Below, in pieces: positions 1 through 9,781 of a stretch of DNA of 64,000 nucleotides. This stretch comes from Elusimicrobia bacterium GWA2_69_24 (GTDB lineage: Bacteria > Elusimicrobiota > Elusimicrobia > UBA1565), in NCBI GenBank assembly GCA_001799695.1, contig MGTY01000053.1, positions 19,940 through 83,939 on the forward strand, read 5' to 3'. Numbering within the stretch: the first letter of the stretch is position 1; every line of letters begins with the position of its first letter. Position numbers and translations under genes: made by a program. The notes beneath the pieces were generated by a model. The model had not been told where the DNA came from, searched no databases, and saw nothing but the letters and a program-made list of their open reading frames with translations.

Positions 1-147
1 CGCGAAAGTGTGCGGGGTCTTCCGGATGTCGGTGGGGGGCGGCGGGGGCTTGACCAGCTCCGGGTTCTTCGGCCCCGGCAGCTCCGGCAAACAGCCCGCC
101 GCGATCACGCAGAAGGCCAGCGCCGCGACGAGCCGTGCCGGTCTCAC
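1..147 (-). CDS. Putative lipoprotein, N-terminal part (runs off left edge)
   Basis: The minus strand is open from a GTG at 147 to the window edge (49 codons). It starts with a short basic stretch, a hydrophobic segment and a lipobox-like AAGC, so residue C19 is the probable lipidated cysteine. A Pro-rich linker with five consecutive prolines follows. The gene begins 7 bases after the stop of the DUF4349-like gene and is probably the last visible member of the ATP synthase transcript. No function can be assigned because the mature domain lies outside the window. Confidence 0.6.
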   Translation of the reverse strand, partial: MRPARLVAALAFCVIAAGCLPELPGPKNPELVKPPPPPTDIRKTPHTFA

Positions 148-154
148 GACGGGC

Positions 155-729
155 CTACCGCTCCCCTTCGATGACGATGTTGAGCAGCACGCGATCACGG
201 GAGGCGTCATACGCGGCCTGCACCGCCGAGAGATGGGCGAGGATCTCTCCGACGGCCTCGGCGCTCGCCGGCGCGCCGGCGAGCCGCTCGCGCTCAGAAC
301 GGAGCTTGGCCAGTTTGGCGGGCACCTCGGCCTCCACTCCGGAGAGCCGGTTATCGTCCTGCGCGAGGCGGCCGACCCTTCCGGACTTGCGCAGCGCCTC
401 CAGAGCCTTGGCGGCCTGGACGCGGCCGAGCTCGACGGAGAACTGCTGGTAGTGCGTCTTGTCGTCGGAGATGGAGTTATCGACGGGGACCGTGTGGCGC
501 GCACCCGCCTTCTCCAAGGTCTTCAGAGCCTGCGCCCGGACCTTGGCATACCTCTTGGCGGGGACGGAGAGCTGGAGGTGCCAGTAGGCGCCGTATTGCC
601 GCATGGGATAGAGGCGCATCCAGTCCTTGGGCTGGGGAACCGCCGCGTAGGCCGGGGCCGAGGGCTGGGCCGCCGCCGGGCGCGACGCGCCGGCGAGGCT
701 CGCCAACAGCGCGAGGAGCGCCGGCCCCG

Positions 730-733
<4 letters not shown>
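155..733 (-). CDS. Exported DUF4349-like protein
   Basis: This 192-residue protein has a signal peptide (hydrophobic stretch ending near ASRPAAAQ). Its middle and C-terminal parts resemble DUF4349: a strand carrying a V-P-A-K/R-Y pattern, an EVPAKLAKLRSERERL helix, and a closing strand of the form D-R-V-L-L-N-I-V-I. In known DUF4349 proteins the domain is followed by a membrane helix; here the protein ends directly after the last strand. Its ATG overlaps the atpC stop by 4 bases, so it is translationally coupled to the ATP synthase operon. The family assignment is by pattern only and the function is unknown. Confidence 0.6.
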
Positions 734-2615
<1,882 letters not shown>

Positions 2616-2963
2616 CTATTTCTGAAACCTCGCCGCGATGAATCTCTCGGGGCGGCTGTCCTTCGTTTCCTCGGAACCGATGTGGTGGAAGCGCACTCCG
2701 TAGCGGTAGAGCCCCCCCGCGGCGCCGGACCGGATATGCCGGATCTCTCCGCGGATCTCCAGCGGGATGTTGAGCTTGAGGTAGAGGACGCTCCCCTCTT
2801 CGAGCTGGGAGTTCGTCTTCAAGGACATCCCGCTCACCGACAGGTCCATGATGGTCCCCCGACACTTGCCGACGGGATGTCCCTTCGCGTGGATGTCCAT
2901 CGTGATCCCGACCGGGAACCGGGGATGCTTCCTCTTCTCACTCACCGCCTTCTGGGTCTTCAT
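2616..2963 (-). CDS. PilZ-domain protein inside the atp operon
   Basis: This 115-residue single-domain PilZ protein has both c-di-GMP-binding signatures of the family: an RxxxR motif (R-K-H-P-R, about residues 11-15) and D-L-S-V-S-G (about 40-45). It also has the late strand G-V-R-F-H-H typical of PilZ. A strong Shine-Dalgarno sequence (GGAGGAGAAGG) sits directly before the ATG. It lies between atpG and atpD, 42 and 18 bases from them, so it should be co-transcribed with F1 genes. A link between c-di-GMP and ATP synthase expression or activity is a hypothesis; the gene may merely hitch-hike. Confidence 0.85.
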   Translation of the reverse strand: MKTQKAVSEKRKHPRFPVGITMDIHAKGHPVGKCRGTIMDLSVSGMSLKTNSQLEEGSVLYLKLNIPLEIRGEIRHIRSGAAGGLYRYGVRFHHIGSEETKDSRPERFIAARFQK

Positions 2964-3005
2964 CCCTTCTCCTCCTGATAGGGCTTGTGATTCAAGCCTT
3001 CACCG

Positions 3006-3929
3006 TCAGCCGGAGAGCGCTTCCGCGCCTCCGACGATCTCCATCAGCTCGCCCGTGATGATCGCCTGCCGGGTCCGATTGAGCGTCAAAGTGAGGTTCC
3101 CCAGCAGGTCCTCCGCGTTCTTCGTGGCGGCCTCCATGGCTTCCATCCGGGCCGCCAGCTCCGCGGCCTGCGATTCCAGCAGGATGCGATAGAGCTGCGC
3201 CTTCGCGTACCGCGGCAGGATGGCGGCCAGGAGCTGGTCCTGGGCCGGCTCGTACCGGAACCCGAAGTCCGGCAGGTCGGCCCGCGCCGCCCGCGGCGGG
3301 ACCGGGATGGGCAGGAACTGCCGCACGACGACCTGCCGGGAAGCCACCGAACGGAACTCGGTGAAGATGACCGTCAGGGAAGCCAGCTCGCCGGACTGGA
3401 AACGCTCCAGGAGGGGCTTGGCCACCAGCTCCGCGTGCGCGAAGGAGACCTTCGGGAATATCCCCGTCAGCTCCGTCAGGAACTCGATGTCGAGGTCCGA
3501 GATCCGGCGCAGGAACTCGCGTCCCTTGCGGCCCACCGCGGCCGCCGCGATCCGGCGCCCCTGCTGGTTCCGGATCCATCGCAGGGCGGCCCGCAGCAGG
3601 TTCGCGTTGAAGGCGCCGCAGAGTCCCTTGTCGGCCGTGACCAGCAGCAGCCCCGCGGCCCCGGCCTCGGGAGCGGCGCCCTCCGGAGCGGGGATGCCGA
3701 AGAAGCGGCGCGCGCAGACGCAGGTCGCCCCCAGGGTCCCCGCCTCCAGCTCGAGCGCCGCCAGCTCGCTGACCGTGCCCTCCATCTTGACGGCGAACGG
3801 CCGGGAATCGAGGATCCCGGACTGCGCCTTGCGCATGCGCGCCGCCGCCACCATCTTCATGGCGCGGGTGATCTGCTGGGTCGATTTGACCGATTGGATC
3901 TTGCGGCGGATCTCGCGCAGGGACGCCAT
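3006..3929 (-). CDS. atpG: ATP synthase gamma subunit
   Basis: This is the 307-residue F1 rotor shaft. The N-terminal helix contains R-R-K-I-Q-S-V-K-S-T-Q-Q-I-T-R-A-M-K-M-V-A, the classic gamma signature. The middle has V-T-A-D-K-G-L-C-G-A-F-N, and the C-terminal helix ends with the N-R-T-R-Q-A-I-I-T-x-E-L-x-E-I-V-G-G-A signature. A loop of about 15 Ala/Pro/Glu-rich residues lengthens the Rossmann region near residues 73-90. The ATG at 3929 is one base from the stop of the hldD-like gene, so atpG is coupled to that gene rather than to atpA as in most operons. Confidence 0.97.
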   Translation of the reverse strand: MASLREIRRKIQSVKSTQQITRAMKMVAAARMRKAQSGILDSRPFAVKMEGTVSELAALELEAGTLGATCVCARRFFGIPAPEGAAPEAGAAGLLLVTADKGLCGAFNANLLRAALRWIRNQQGRRIAAAAVGRKGREFLRRISDLDIEFLTELTGIFPKVSFAHAELVAKPLLERFQSGELASLTVIFTEFRSVASRQVVVRQFLPIPVPPRAARADLPDFGFRYEPAQDQLLAAILPRYAKAQLYRILLESQAAELAARMEAMEAATKNAEDLLGNLTLTLNRTRQAIITGELMEIVGGAEALSG

Positions 3930-3930
3930 G

Positions 3931-4851
3931 CTAGGAGAACGCCGCTTCCTTGCCGACGTAATCGGGGATGCCGTCGTCGACGGAGAACCGGGCCTTGAAT
4001 CCCAGCTCCCGCTCCGCCAGGGCCGGGTCGCCCTGGGTCTGGTTCTGATAGAACGAATAGGGATTCTCGAAATACTCGGGGGCGTACGCGGACCCCAGGG
4101 TCTTGTTGAGTACCGCGATGAGATGGTTGAAGGTCGCCGGGCGTCCGGTGCAGACGTTGTACACGCCGCTCCGGGACGCCTCGACGGCTTTGAGGTTGGC
4201 CGCCACCACATCCTTCACGTAGATGAAGTCGCGGAACTGCTCCCCGTCTTTGAAGATGCGGGGGCGCTGGCCCGCGCGCATCTGCTCGAAAAGCTGCAGG
4301 GTCATGCTCCGGGCGCTCCCCTTGTGGCCTTCCCGCGGGCCGTAGACGTTGAAGTACCGCAGCCCCACGAGGGTCAGCCCCGGGTCCTCGGCCAGGAACG
4401 CGCGGCCCACCGCCTCCATGACCTTCTTCGAGAAGCCGTACACGTTCATCGGCTCGCGGGGGTCGCCCTCGCGCATGGGGATGCGGCCCGCGCCGTAGAC
4501 CCCGGCGGAGGACGCGTAGACCACCCGGCGTACGCCGCTCTCCAGAGCGAAGGACAGGATGTTGCGGAAACCCTCGACGTTGACCTCCAGCATGCGCTTC
4601 TGGTCGGTGACCGTGGTGTCGGTGATGGCGGCTTGATGGAAGACGGCGTCCACGGCGCCCACCCGGCCCGCCCACTCTTCGGGACGAGAGACGTCTCCCG
4701 CGACGCAATCCCCCGTGAATCCCCGCAGGTTCTCGAAATGCCCGCTCGAAAAGTCATCCAGCACGACGACCTCGATCCCCCGCCGCTCCAGCTCCAAAGC
4801 CAGGTTCGATCCGATGAAGCCCGCACCGCCGGTCACCAGGGCGCGCTTCAT
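3931..4851 (-). CDS. HldD-like ADP-glyceromanno-heptose 6-epimerase / extended SDR
   Basis: This 306-residue NAD(P)-dependent sugar-nucleotide epimerase is an extended SDR. The nucleotide-binding GGAGFIGSN lies at residues 8-16, catalytic Y-x-x-x-K appears as Y-G-F-S-K, and Y-A-S-S-A-G-V-Y-G is present. The stretch R-Y-F-N-V-Y-G-P-R-E-G-H-K-G-S is very close to that of HldD, which makes the L-glycero-D-manno-heptose donor for lipopolysaccharide core. Other SDR sugar epimerases share parts of it, so the substrate is likely but not proven. The gene overlaps the upstream secreted-protein gene by 4 bases and ends one base before atpG, well inside the ATP synthase operon. Confidence 0.82.
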   Translation of the reverse strand: MKRALVTGGAGFIGSNLALELERRGIEVVVLDDFSSGHFENLRGFTGDCVAGDVSRPEEWAGRVGAVDAVFHQAAITDTTVTDQKRMLEVNVEGFRNILSFALESGVRRVVYASSAGVYGAGRIPMREGDPREPMNVYGFSKKVMEAVGRAFLAEDPGLTLVGLRYFNVYGPREGHKGSARSMTLQLFEQMRAGQRPRIFKDGEQFRDFIYVKDVVAANLKAVEASRSGVYNVCTGRPATFNHLIAVLNKTLGSAYAPEYFENPYSFYQNQTQGDPALAERELGFKARFSVDDGIPDYVGKEAAFS

Positions 4852-5303
4852 TTCCGCCCCGCCGCCCGCTGCTGCACGATGATGTTCAAGGGCAGGGCCT
4901 GGGCCAGGCTCAAGGCGTTGACCCGCGCCCGCCAGGCGGGGGAGACCCTTGCGATGCCCAGCGGGAGCAGCGGCTGGGAATTCATCCCGACCAGGAACAG
5001 GAGGACCTTCTTGTCCCATTCGTTGATGCCCTGGGAGAGCTTCAAGTCCCGCTCGCCCTTCCGGACGAACTTCTTGAGCGCCTTGTGGTCGTGCATCAGG
5101 TAGTCGGCCATGGCCATGGGCGTCTGCTCTTCCGGGATGAAGGAGAAGACCCCCGCCAGGTCCTGGGCGTCCACCGCGACCAGGGCGTCCACGAGGCTGA
5201 GGTTGATGACCCCGCCCTGGGCCGTCCCCGGCGTCTGCGGCTGGGCGGCCGCCCCCGCCGCCAGCGCCGCCAGGAGGCCCGCCGCCAGCCAAGCGCGTCT
5301 CAT
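4848..5303 (-). CDS. Secreted protein of unknown function between atpA and hldD-like gene
   Basis: This 151-residue protein starts with a signal peptide ([21 protein letters not shown], cleavage near A20). The mature part has no motif I recognise: an acidic stretch around PEEQTPM, a basic central helix ([16 protein letters not shown]), and a hydrophobic strand LLFLVG. The ATG overlaps the atpA stop by 4 bases and the stop overlaps the hldD-like ATG by 4 bases, so the three genes are translationally chained. It should be periplasmic. The coupling suggests a conserved local arrangement rather than a chance insertion, but nothing in the sequence gives its role. Confidence 0.75.
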   Translation of the reverse strand: MRRAWLAAGLLAALAAGAAAQPQTPGTAQGGVINLSLVDALVAVDAQDLAGVFSFIPEEQTPMAMADYLMHDHKALKKFVRKGERDLKLSQGINEWDKKVLLFLVGMNSQPLLPLGIARVSPAWRARVNALSLAQALPLNIIVQQRAAGRK

Positions 5304-6814
5304 CGTGTGAACCCTCCCTTGAACTCCGCCGCCGCCGCGGCCAGCCCCTGACGGAGGCCGTCATCCAGCTCGCGCTGCTCCTCGATGCCCCGCAGGAGCT
5401 CCCCGCGCTTCTCGCGGACGAAGGAGAGCAGGCCCTCTTCGAAGCGGCGCACCGACCCGACCGGGATGTCGTCCAGGAAGCCCTGGGTGCCCGCGAAGAG
5501 CACCACGATCTGCTCCGCCACCGGCAGCGGCCGGTATTGGTCCTGCTTGAGCAATTCGACCATGCGCTGGCCGCGCGCGATCTGATTCTGGGACGCTTTG
5601 TCCAGATCCGAGCCGAACTGGGCGAAGGCCGCCAATTCGTTGAACTGCGCCAGATCGATGCGCAGCTGTCCCGCGACCTGCTTCATGGCCTTCATCTGCG
5701 CCGACCCTCCGACGCGGGAGACCGACAGTCCGACGTTGACCGCCGGCCGGATGCCGGAGTAGAAGAGGCCCGACTCCAGGTAGATCTGTCCGTCCGTGAT
5801 CGAGATGACGTTGGTCGGGATGTAGGCCGAGACGTCTCCGGCCTGGGTCTCGATGATGGGCAGCGCCGTGAGCGAGCCTCCGCCGTTCTTGTCGGAGAGC
5901 TTGCAGGCGCGCTCCAGGAGGCGCGAGTGGAGATAGAACACGTCGCCCGGATACGCCTCCCGGCCGGGCGGGCGCCGCAGCAGCAGCGAGAGCTGGCGGT
6001 AGGCCTGGGCGTGCTTGGAAAGGTCGTCGTAGACGACCAGCACGTCCTGGCCCGCGACCATGAATTCCTCGCCCATCGTGCAGCCGGAGTAGGGCGCGAT
6101 GAAGAGCATGGGCGCCGGGTCCGAGGCGCTGGCGGACACCACGATCGAATACTCCATGGCGCCGTTTTCCTCGAGGGTCTTCACGACGTTGGCGACGGTC
6201 GACCGCTTCTGTCCCACCGCGACGTAGATGCAGATCGGACGGTTGGGCTGGTTCTTCTGATTCAGGATGGCGTCCAGCGCGATCGCGGTCTTGCCGGTCT
6301 GCCGGTCGCCGATGATCAGCTCACGCTGGCCCCGGCCGATCGGGATCATGGCGTCGACGGCCTTGAGCCCGGTCTGCAGGGGCACCTTGACGGGCTGGCG
6401 CGCCACCACGCCGGGGGCGATGACCTCGAGGTGGCGCCGCTTCTTGGCGAGGATCGGTCCCTTGCCGTCGATGGGAGCCCCCAGGGCATCGACCACGCGG
6501 CCGATGAGCTCGGGCCCGACCGGAAGGTCCATGATCCGCCCCGTGCGGCGGACCGGATCGCCCTCGCCGATGAGCCGGTCCTCGCCGAAAAGGACACAGC
6601 CCACGTTCTCCCGCTCAAGATTGAGCGCCATCCCGACGACTCCGTGGGGGAGCTCCAAGAGCTCCCCGGCCATGGCGTTCTGGAGCCCGTAGACGCGGGC
6701 GATGCCGTCCCCGACCTGCAGGACGAACCCCTCTTCGCCGACCTCGGTCCCGCCCGAGAACCCCTGCAGCTGCTTCTGGATCACGCCCGTGATCTCTTCC
6801 GGTTGGATCGCCAT
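5300..6814 (-). CDS. atpA: ATP synthase alpha subunit
   Basis: This 504-residue regulatory F1 subunit has normal length. Walker A is G-D-R-Q-T-G-K-T at about residues 169-176, as in all AtpA. The visco-elastic hinge region V-G[12 protein letters not shown] precedes the DELSEED-equivalent C-terminal domain. N-terminal I-Q-P-E-E-I-T is typical. It follows atpH by 15 bases. Downstream, instead of atpG, come a secreted protein and an SDR epimerase. Confidence 0.98.
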   Translation of the reverse strand: MAIQPEEITGVIQKQLQGFSGGTEVGEEGFVLQVGDGIARVYGLQNAMAGELLELPHGVVGMALNLERENVGCVLFGEDRLIGEGDPVRRTGRIMDLPVGPELIGRVVDALGAPIDGKGPILAKKRRHLEVIAPGVVARQPVKVPLQTGLKAVDAMIPIGRGQRELIIGDRQTGKTAIALDAILNQKNQPNRPICIYVAVGQKRSTVANVVKTLEENGAMEYSIVVSASASDPAPMLFIAPYSGCTMGEEFMVAGQDVLVVYDDLSKHAQAYRQLSLLLRRPPGREAYPGDVFYLHSRLLERACKLSDKNGGGSLTALPIIETQAGDVSAYIPTNVISITDGQIYLESGLFYSGIRPAVNVGLSVSRVGGSAQMKAMKQVAGQLRIDLAQFNELAAFAQFGSDLDKASQNQIARGQRMVELLKQDQYRPLPVAEQIVVLFAGTQGFLDDIPVGSVRRFEEGLLSFVREKRGELLRGIEEQRELDDGLRQGLAAAAAEFKGGFTR

Positions 6815-6829
6815 GAGTTCGGATCGCTC

Positions 6830-7363
6830 CTATCCCGCCAAAATCCCCTGCAATCGGCGCAGTCTCCCGCGGAGGCTCGCGTCGAACACCCAGTCGCCCA
6901 GACGTACGACGACGCCGCCCAGCAGCTCGGGGTCCGTCTGCACGTCCAGGACCATCGTCTTGCCCGCGAACGCCCCCAGCTTCCTGCCCAGCCGCCCGAC
7001 CTCCTCCTCCGACAAGGGGGCCGCCGCGCGCACCGCGGCATGCGCCACGCCGCGGCCTTCGTCGCAGAGGTCCTCCAGGCACGCGGCGGCCTGGGGCAGC
7101 AGTCCGAAGCGCTTCTTCTCCACCAGCAGGTCGAGGAAGCGCAAAGTCGGCGCGGAGACCGTCTTCCCCAGGACCTGGCGCAGCAGCTCCTTCTTGGCCG
7201 GCACTCCCACGCGGGGGTGGGAGAACTCCCCCTCCCGCCCGGCCAGGGCCTCGGCCGCGGCGCGCAGCTCCGCGCACGCCGCTTCCGCCGCTCCGGACGG
7301 AGCCGCGGACTGATAGAACGCCCGGGCGTAGCGCCGGGCCAGGAGGCGGTCGGACGTCTTCAT
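6830..7363 (-). CDS. atpH: ATP synthase delta subunit (OSCP)
   Basis: This 177-residue peripheral-stalk subunit links F1 alpha to the b dimer. The N-terminal domain begins with L-A-R-R-Y-A-R-A-F-Y, the usual delta opening. The C-terminal part has D-P-E-L-L-G-G-V-V-V-R-L-G-D-W-V-F-D-A-S-L-R-G-R-L, the most conserved segment of the family. It starts 2 bases after the atpF stop. Confidence 0.95.
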   Translation of the reverse strand: MKTSDRLLARRYARAFYQSAAPSGAAEAACAELRAAAEALAGREGEFSHPRVGVPAKKELLRQVLGKTVSAPTLRFLDLLVEKKRFGLLPQAAACLEDLCDEGRGVAHAAVRAAAPLSEEEVGRLGRKLGAFAGKTMVLDVQTDPELLGGVVVRLGDWVFDASLRGRLRRLQGILAG

Positions 7364-7365
7364 GC

Positions 7366-7872
7366 TCAGGCTTTCCGGACCCCCTGGTCGAGGTCCTTGA
7401 GGAACTCCTCCAACGCCTCTTTGCGGGCCTGGGGGTCCACGCTCCGCCGCAGGATGCGCTCCGCGGCCAGCACCGACAACCCTGCCAGGTCCCCGCGCAG
7501 CTGGGCGACGAGACGCCGGCGCTCCTCTTCGAGCTCCAGCCGGGTCTTCTCCAGGATGGTCTTGGCTTCCGCCTCGGCCTGGGCCTTGAGACGGGCCCTC
7601 TGGGCTTCCCCTTCCTGGCTGGCCCGGGCGAAGATGCCCTTGGCCTCTTCCCCCGCCGCGGCCAGACGCGCCTCCACTTCCCGGCGCAGCTTCTCGGCCT
7701 CGGCGCGGGCCCGCTCGGCGGCCTCACGCTCCTCGCGCAGGCAGGTCTCCCGGGCCTCCACCGCTCCCAGGAGCGGCTCCCAGGCGAACATCCGGAGCAG
7801 CCCCACCAGGATGAGGAAGGACAGGATGGTCCAGATGATCAGGCCCGTATCCGGATTCAGCAAACGTTCCAT
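7366..7872 (-). CDS. atpF: ATP synthase b subunit
   Basis: This 168-residue protein has one N-terminal membrane helix (about residues 10-28, L-I-I-W-T-I-L-S-F-L-I-L) followed by a long, highly charged helix (residues 35-150) that forms the dimeric peripheral stalk. Only one b-type gene is present, so a homodimer is expected. It lies between atpE (27 bases) and atpH (2 bases). Confidence 0.95.
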   Translation of the reverse strand: MERLLNPDTGLIIWTILSFLILVGLLRMFAWEPLLGAVEARETCLREEREAAERARAEAEKLRREVEARLAAAGEEAKGIFARASQEGEAQRARLKAQAEAEAKTILEKTRLELEEERRRLVAQLRGDLAGLSVLAAERILRRSVDPQARKEALEEFLKDLDQGVRKA

Positions 7873-7899
7873 TAGCGCGCTCCCGAGGTACTCCGGGCG

Positions 7900-8190
7900 T
7901 CAGTGTCCGACCGGAGCCTCGATGGCCGCCGGCGCGCCGCTTCCCGTGGCGACGGCCTTATTGAGGGTGTTCCCCGCGAGGAAGAAGATGACCAGCGCGA
8001 GCAGGACCGCGCCTTCGATCATCGCGGCGGGGATGATCATGAGCATCTGCAAAGACTGCGCGGCTTCCGGCTGCCGCGCCGCGCCTTCGAGCGCGGAGCT
8101 CGAGAGACGGCCGATGCCGAAGCCGGCGCCGATCATGCAGAGTCCCGCGCCGATCCCCAATCCGATGTAGCCCAATCCCAGGTGCAGCAT
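7900..8190 (-). CDS. atpE: ATP synthase c subunit (rotor ring)
   Basis: This 96-residue two-helix proteolipid has a Gly-rich first helix (G-L-G-Y-I-G-L-G-I-G-A-G), a loop R-Q-P-E, and a second helix carrying the ion-binding glutamate in A-A-M-I-E-G. The position equivalent to the helix-1 Gln of Na+ enzymes is Ile, and Glu is followed by Gly rather than Ser/Thr, so a proton-type ring is expected. An ATG 15 bases further upstream exists, but GGAGGA lies 7 bases before the ATG at 8190, so this start is preferred. Confidence 0.95.
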   Translation of the reverse strand: MLHLGLGYIGLGIGAGLCMIGAGFGIGRLSSSALEGAARQPEAAQSLQMLMIIPAAMIEGAVLLALVIFFLAGNTLNKAVATGSGAPAAIEAPVGH

Positions 8191-8254
8191 AGATGCGTCC
8201 TCCATGTCGTTGATCTCGGTCCCGGCGTCCGCCCGGCCGGACCGGGTGCGGCCT

Positions 8255-8276
8255 CGGACCCCGCCGACGGGGTCCG
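8255..8276 (-). other. Intercistronic hairpin between atpB and atpE
   Basis: The 99 bases between the atpB stop and the preferred atpE start contain a perfect 9-base-pair stem (arms CGGACCCCG and CGGGGTCCG) with a CCGA loop. There is no T-run, so it is not an intrinsic terminator. By analogy with the atpB-atpE gap of other bacteria it may protect the atpE message or boost its translation, since the c subunit is needed in about ten copies; that role is inferred. Confidence 0.6.
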
Positions 8277-8289
8277 GTATGCTCAGCCC

Positions 8290-9075
8290 TCAGTGCCCGT
8301 GCATCACCCCGCCGACGAAGACGGCCGTCAGCAGTGTGAAGATGAACGCCTGGAGGACCCCGATGAGGACCTCCATGCAGCTCACGAAGACCACCATGGC
8401 CAGCGCAAAGGGGGCGGCCACGAACAGGCCCATGGCCTGGCTCGCGGCGCCGATGATGAAGATCAAGGAGAAGAAGCCCAGGATGACGATGTGGCCCGCG
8501 ATCATGTTCGCGAAGAGACGGATCGTGAGGGCGATGCACTTGACCACCACGCCGAAGGATTCGATCACGAAGAGCAGGGCGCCCAGGGGCAGTCCGATGC
8601 AGGGGTTCATGCCCGGCGGGACCGGGGAGAAATGCTTCAGGAAGCCCCATAGTCCCTGGGCGCGGATGCCGCCCAGGACGATGAAGCAGAAGGTGCAGAT
8701 CGACAGGCCCGCGGTGACCGCGATGTTGCCGGTGGCGGTCCCGCTCCCGGGGATCAGCCCCGCGAGGTTGCAGCCCAGAATGAAGAAGAACAGGGTCAGG
8801 AAGTAGTGGGTGTGCTTGCGTCCCTCATGCCCCAGGAGAGGCTCCACGACCTGGTCGCGCAGATAGAGCGCGACCGCCTCGACCCCCACGCGCAGCAGCC
8901 CGGCCAGGCGCGAGCGCCCGCGCGCCGCCGCGGTCAGCACCGCGAGCAGGAACAGGGCCACGCACCACATGATGACCAGGTGGCGGGTGATGGCGAACTG
9001 CACGCCGCCGACTGAGAACAGCGGCGTCAGCACGCGGTCCAGTAGATGGTGTTCGAGTATCGCGTCGAGATTCAT
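8290..9075 (-). CDS. atpB: ATP synthase a subunit
   Basis: This 261-residue membrane subunit forms the proton half-channels against the c ring. Several membrane helices are evident. The essential stator arginine lies in I-A-L-T-I-R-L-F-A-N-M-I-A-G-H, and the following F-I-F-T-L-L-T-A-V-F-V helix ends the protein with G-H, as is common. The chosen ATG (MNLDAILEHHLLDRV) overlaps the AtpI-like gene by 4 bases; longer in-frame extensions run through that gene and are shadows. Confidence 0.96.
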   Translation of the reverse strand: MNLDAILEHHLLDRVLTPLFSVGGVQFAITRHLVIMWCVALFLLAVLTAAARGRSRLAGLLRVGVEAVALYLRDQVVEPLLGHEGRKHTHYFLTLFFFILGCNLAGLIPGSGTATGNIAVTAGLSICTFCFIVLGGIRAQGLWGFLKHFSPVPPGMNPCIGLPLGALLFVIESFGVVVKCIALTIRLFANMIAGHIVILGFFSLIFIIGAASQAMGLFVAAPFALAMVVFVSCMEVLIGVLQAFIFTLLTAVFVGGVMHGH

Positions 9076-9461
9076 GTTCTGCTGCGAACGACTTCCAGCA
9101 CGAGCAATACGACGACGGCTCCCGCATAGGAGACCAAAAGCGCCGCGGCCTCTTCCAGACTCCACTTCCAGGCCCAGACCATCAGACCCGCCAGCCCCGC
9201 GCCCCGGACCGCCAGCCCCGCCGCCGAGGCCCTCCAGAACGTCGGGAACGGCTTCGCCTGCGCCCACCACAGCAGGGCCGCGCTCAGACACGCCGCCGCC
9301 CACGCCGCCCCCAGGCCCATCCCCACGCACCGCGCCAGGCCGGGCCCGAGCGACGCCCAGGCGAGGGCGGCCGCGCCGCCGGCCGCCGCCGCGCCGACCG
9401 CCGCGCTAGCGATCAGTCTGGCGAGTCTTGGACGCGTCCCGGATGAGCTTGTACAGGCCAA
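9072..9461 (-). CDS. AtpI-like ATP synthase-associated membrane protein
   Basis: This protein of up to 129 residues has about four hydrophobic segments (near residues 17-37, 44-66, 80-97, 107-122) and almost no soluble domain. It matches the place and topology of ATP synthase subunit I, which helps c-ring assembly. The only ATG at the start overlaps atpZ by 56 bases, and no better start is visible, so the first about 15 residues are uncertain. Identity rests on position and topology more than on residue conservation. Confidence 0.65.
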   Translation of the reverse strand: MACTSSSGTRPRLARLIASAAVGAAAAGGAAALAWASLGPGLARCVGMGLGAAWAAACLSAALLWWAQAKPFPTFWRASAAGLAVRGAGLAGLMVWAWKWSLEEAAALLVSYAGAVVVLLVLEVVRSRT

Positions 9462-9648
9462 AGACGATGCCTAGAAAGGCTCCCGCGACCGAGAACCAGG
9501 GCTGGGTCCCCGATCTCTCGTCGATGAATTTGCCGCCGAGCAGGCCGACCAGCACCGACAGCGCCAACCCGCTGCCCGCCGTCCAGGCCAAGGCCCACGG
9601 ATTGGACTGCCGCTTCCGGCCTCCGGGCGCGGGCGGGTTCGGTTGCAT
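9406..9648 (-). CDS. AtpZ/AtpI family ATP synthase accessory protein
   Basis: This 80-residue protein has two membrane helices (about residues 18-38 and 50-68) separated by G-G-K-F-I-D-E-R-S-G-T-Q-P-W, the pattern of the small AtpZ-type subunits at the head of many atp operons, proposed to act in Mg2+/Ca2+ handling or assembly. The ATG at 9648 is chosen because it lies about 18 bases downstream of the -10 box of the operon promoter. An upstream alternative start would overlap that -10 box. Confidence 0.8.
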   Translation of the reverse strand: MQPNPPAPGGRKRQSNPWALAWTAGSGLALSVLVGLLGGKFIDERSGTQPWFSVAGAFLGIVFGLYKLIRDASKTRQTDR

Positions 9649-9665
9649 CCAAAGAGCGACGCGGG

Positions 9666-9694
9666 ATTCTACCAATATCATTGATAGGTGTCAA
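9666..9694 (-). promoter_or_regulatory. Promoter of the ATP synthase operon
   Basis: On the minus strand a perfect -35 box TTGACA (9694-9689) is followed by a 17-base spacer and the -10 box TAGAAT (9671-9666). Transcription should start near 9659, leaving about 10 bases before the atpZ ATG. It is the best sigma-70-type match in the window, in line with constitutive high expression of ATP synthase. Confidence 0.85.
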
Positions 9695-9744
9695 TTTTCG
9701 CAAGAAAACACGGCGCTTCTACCCATACGGCCCGACGACGGGCG

Positions 9745-9774
9745 TTGTCAACGACGGCGCGGATAAAGTATCGT
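9745..9774 (+). promoter_or_regulatory. Promoter of the response regulator-GGDEF gene
   Basis: TTGTCA (9745-9750) and TATCGT (9769-9774) are 18 bases apart. The -10 box ends 7 bases before the ATG at 9782, so the mRNA would begin at or next to the start codon. No Shine-Dalgarno sequence is seen. Confidence 0.5.
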
Positions 9775-9781
9775 TAGCGCC

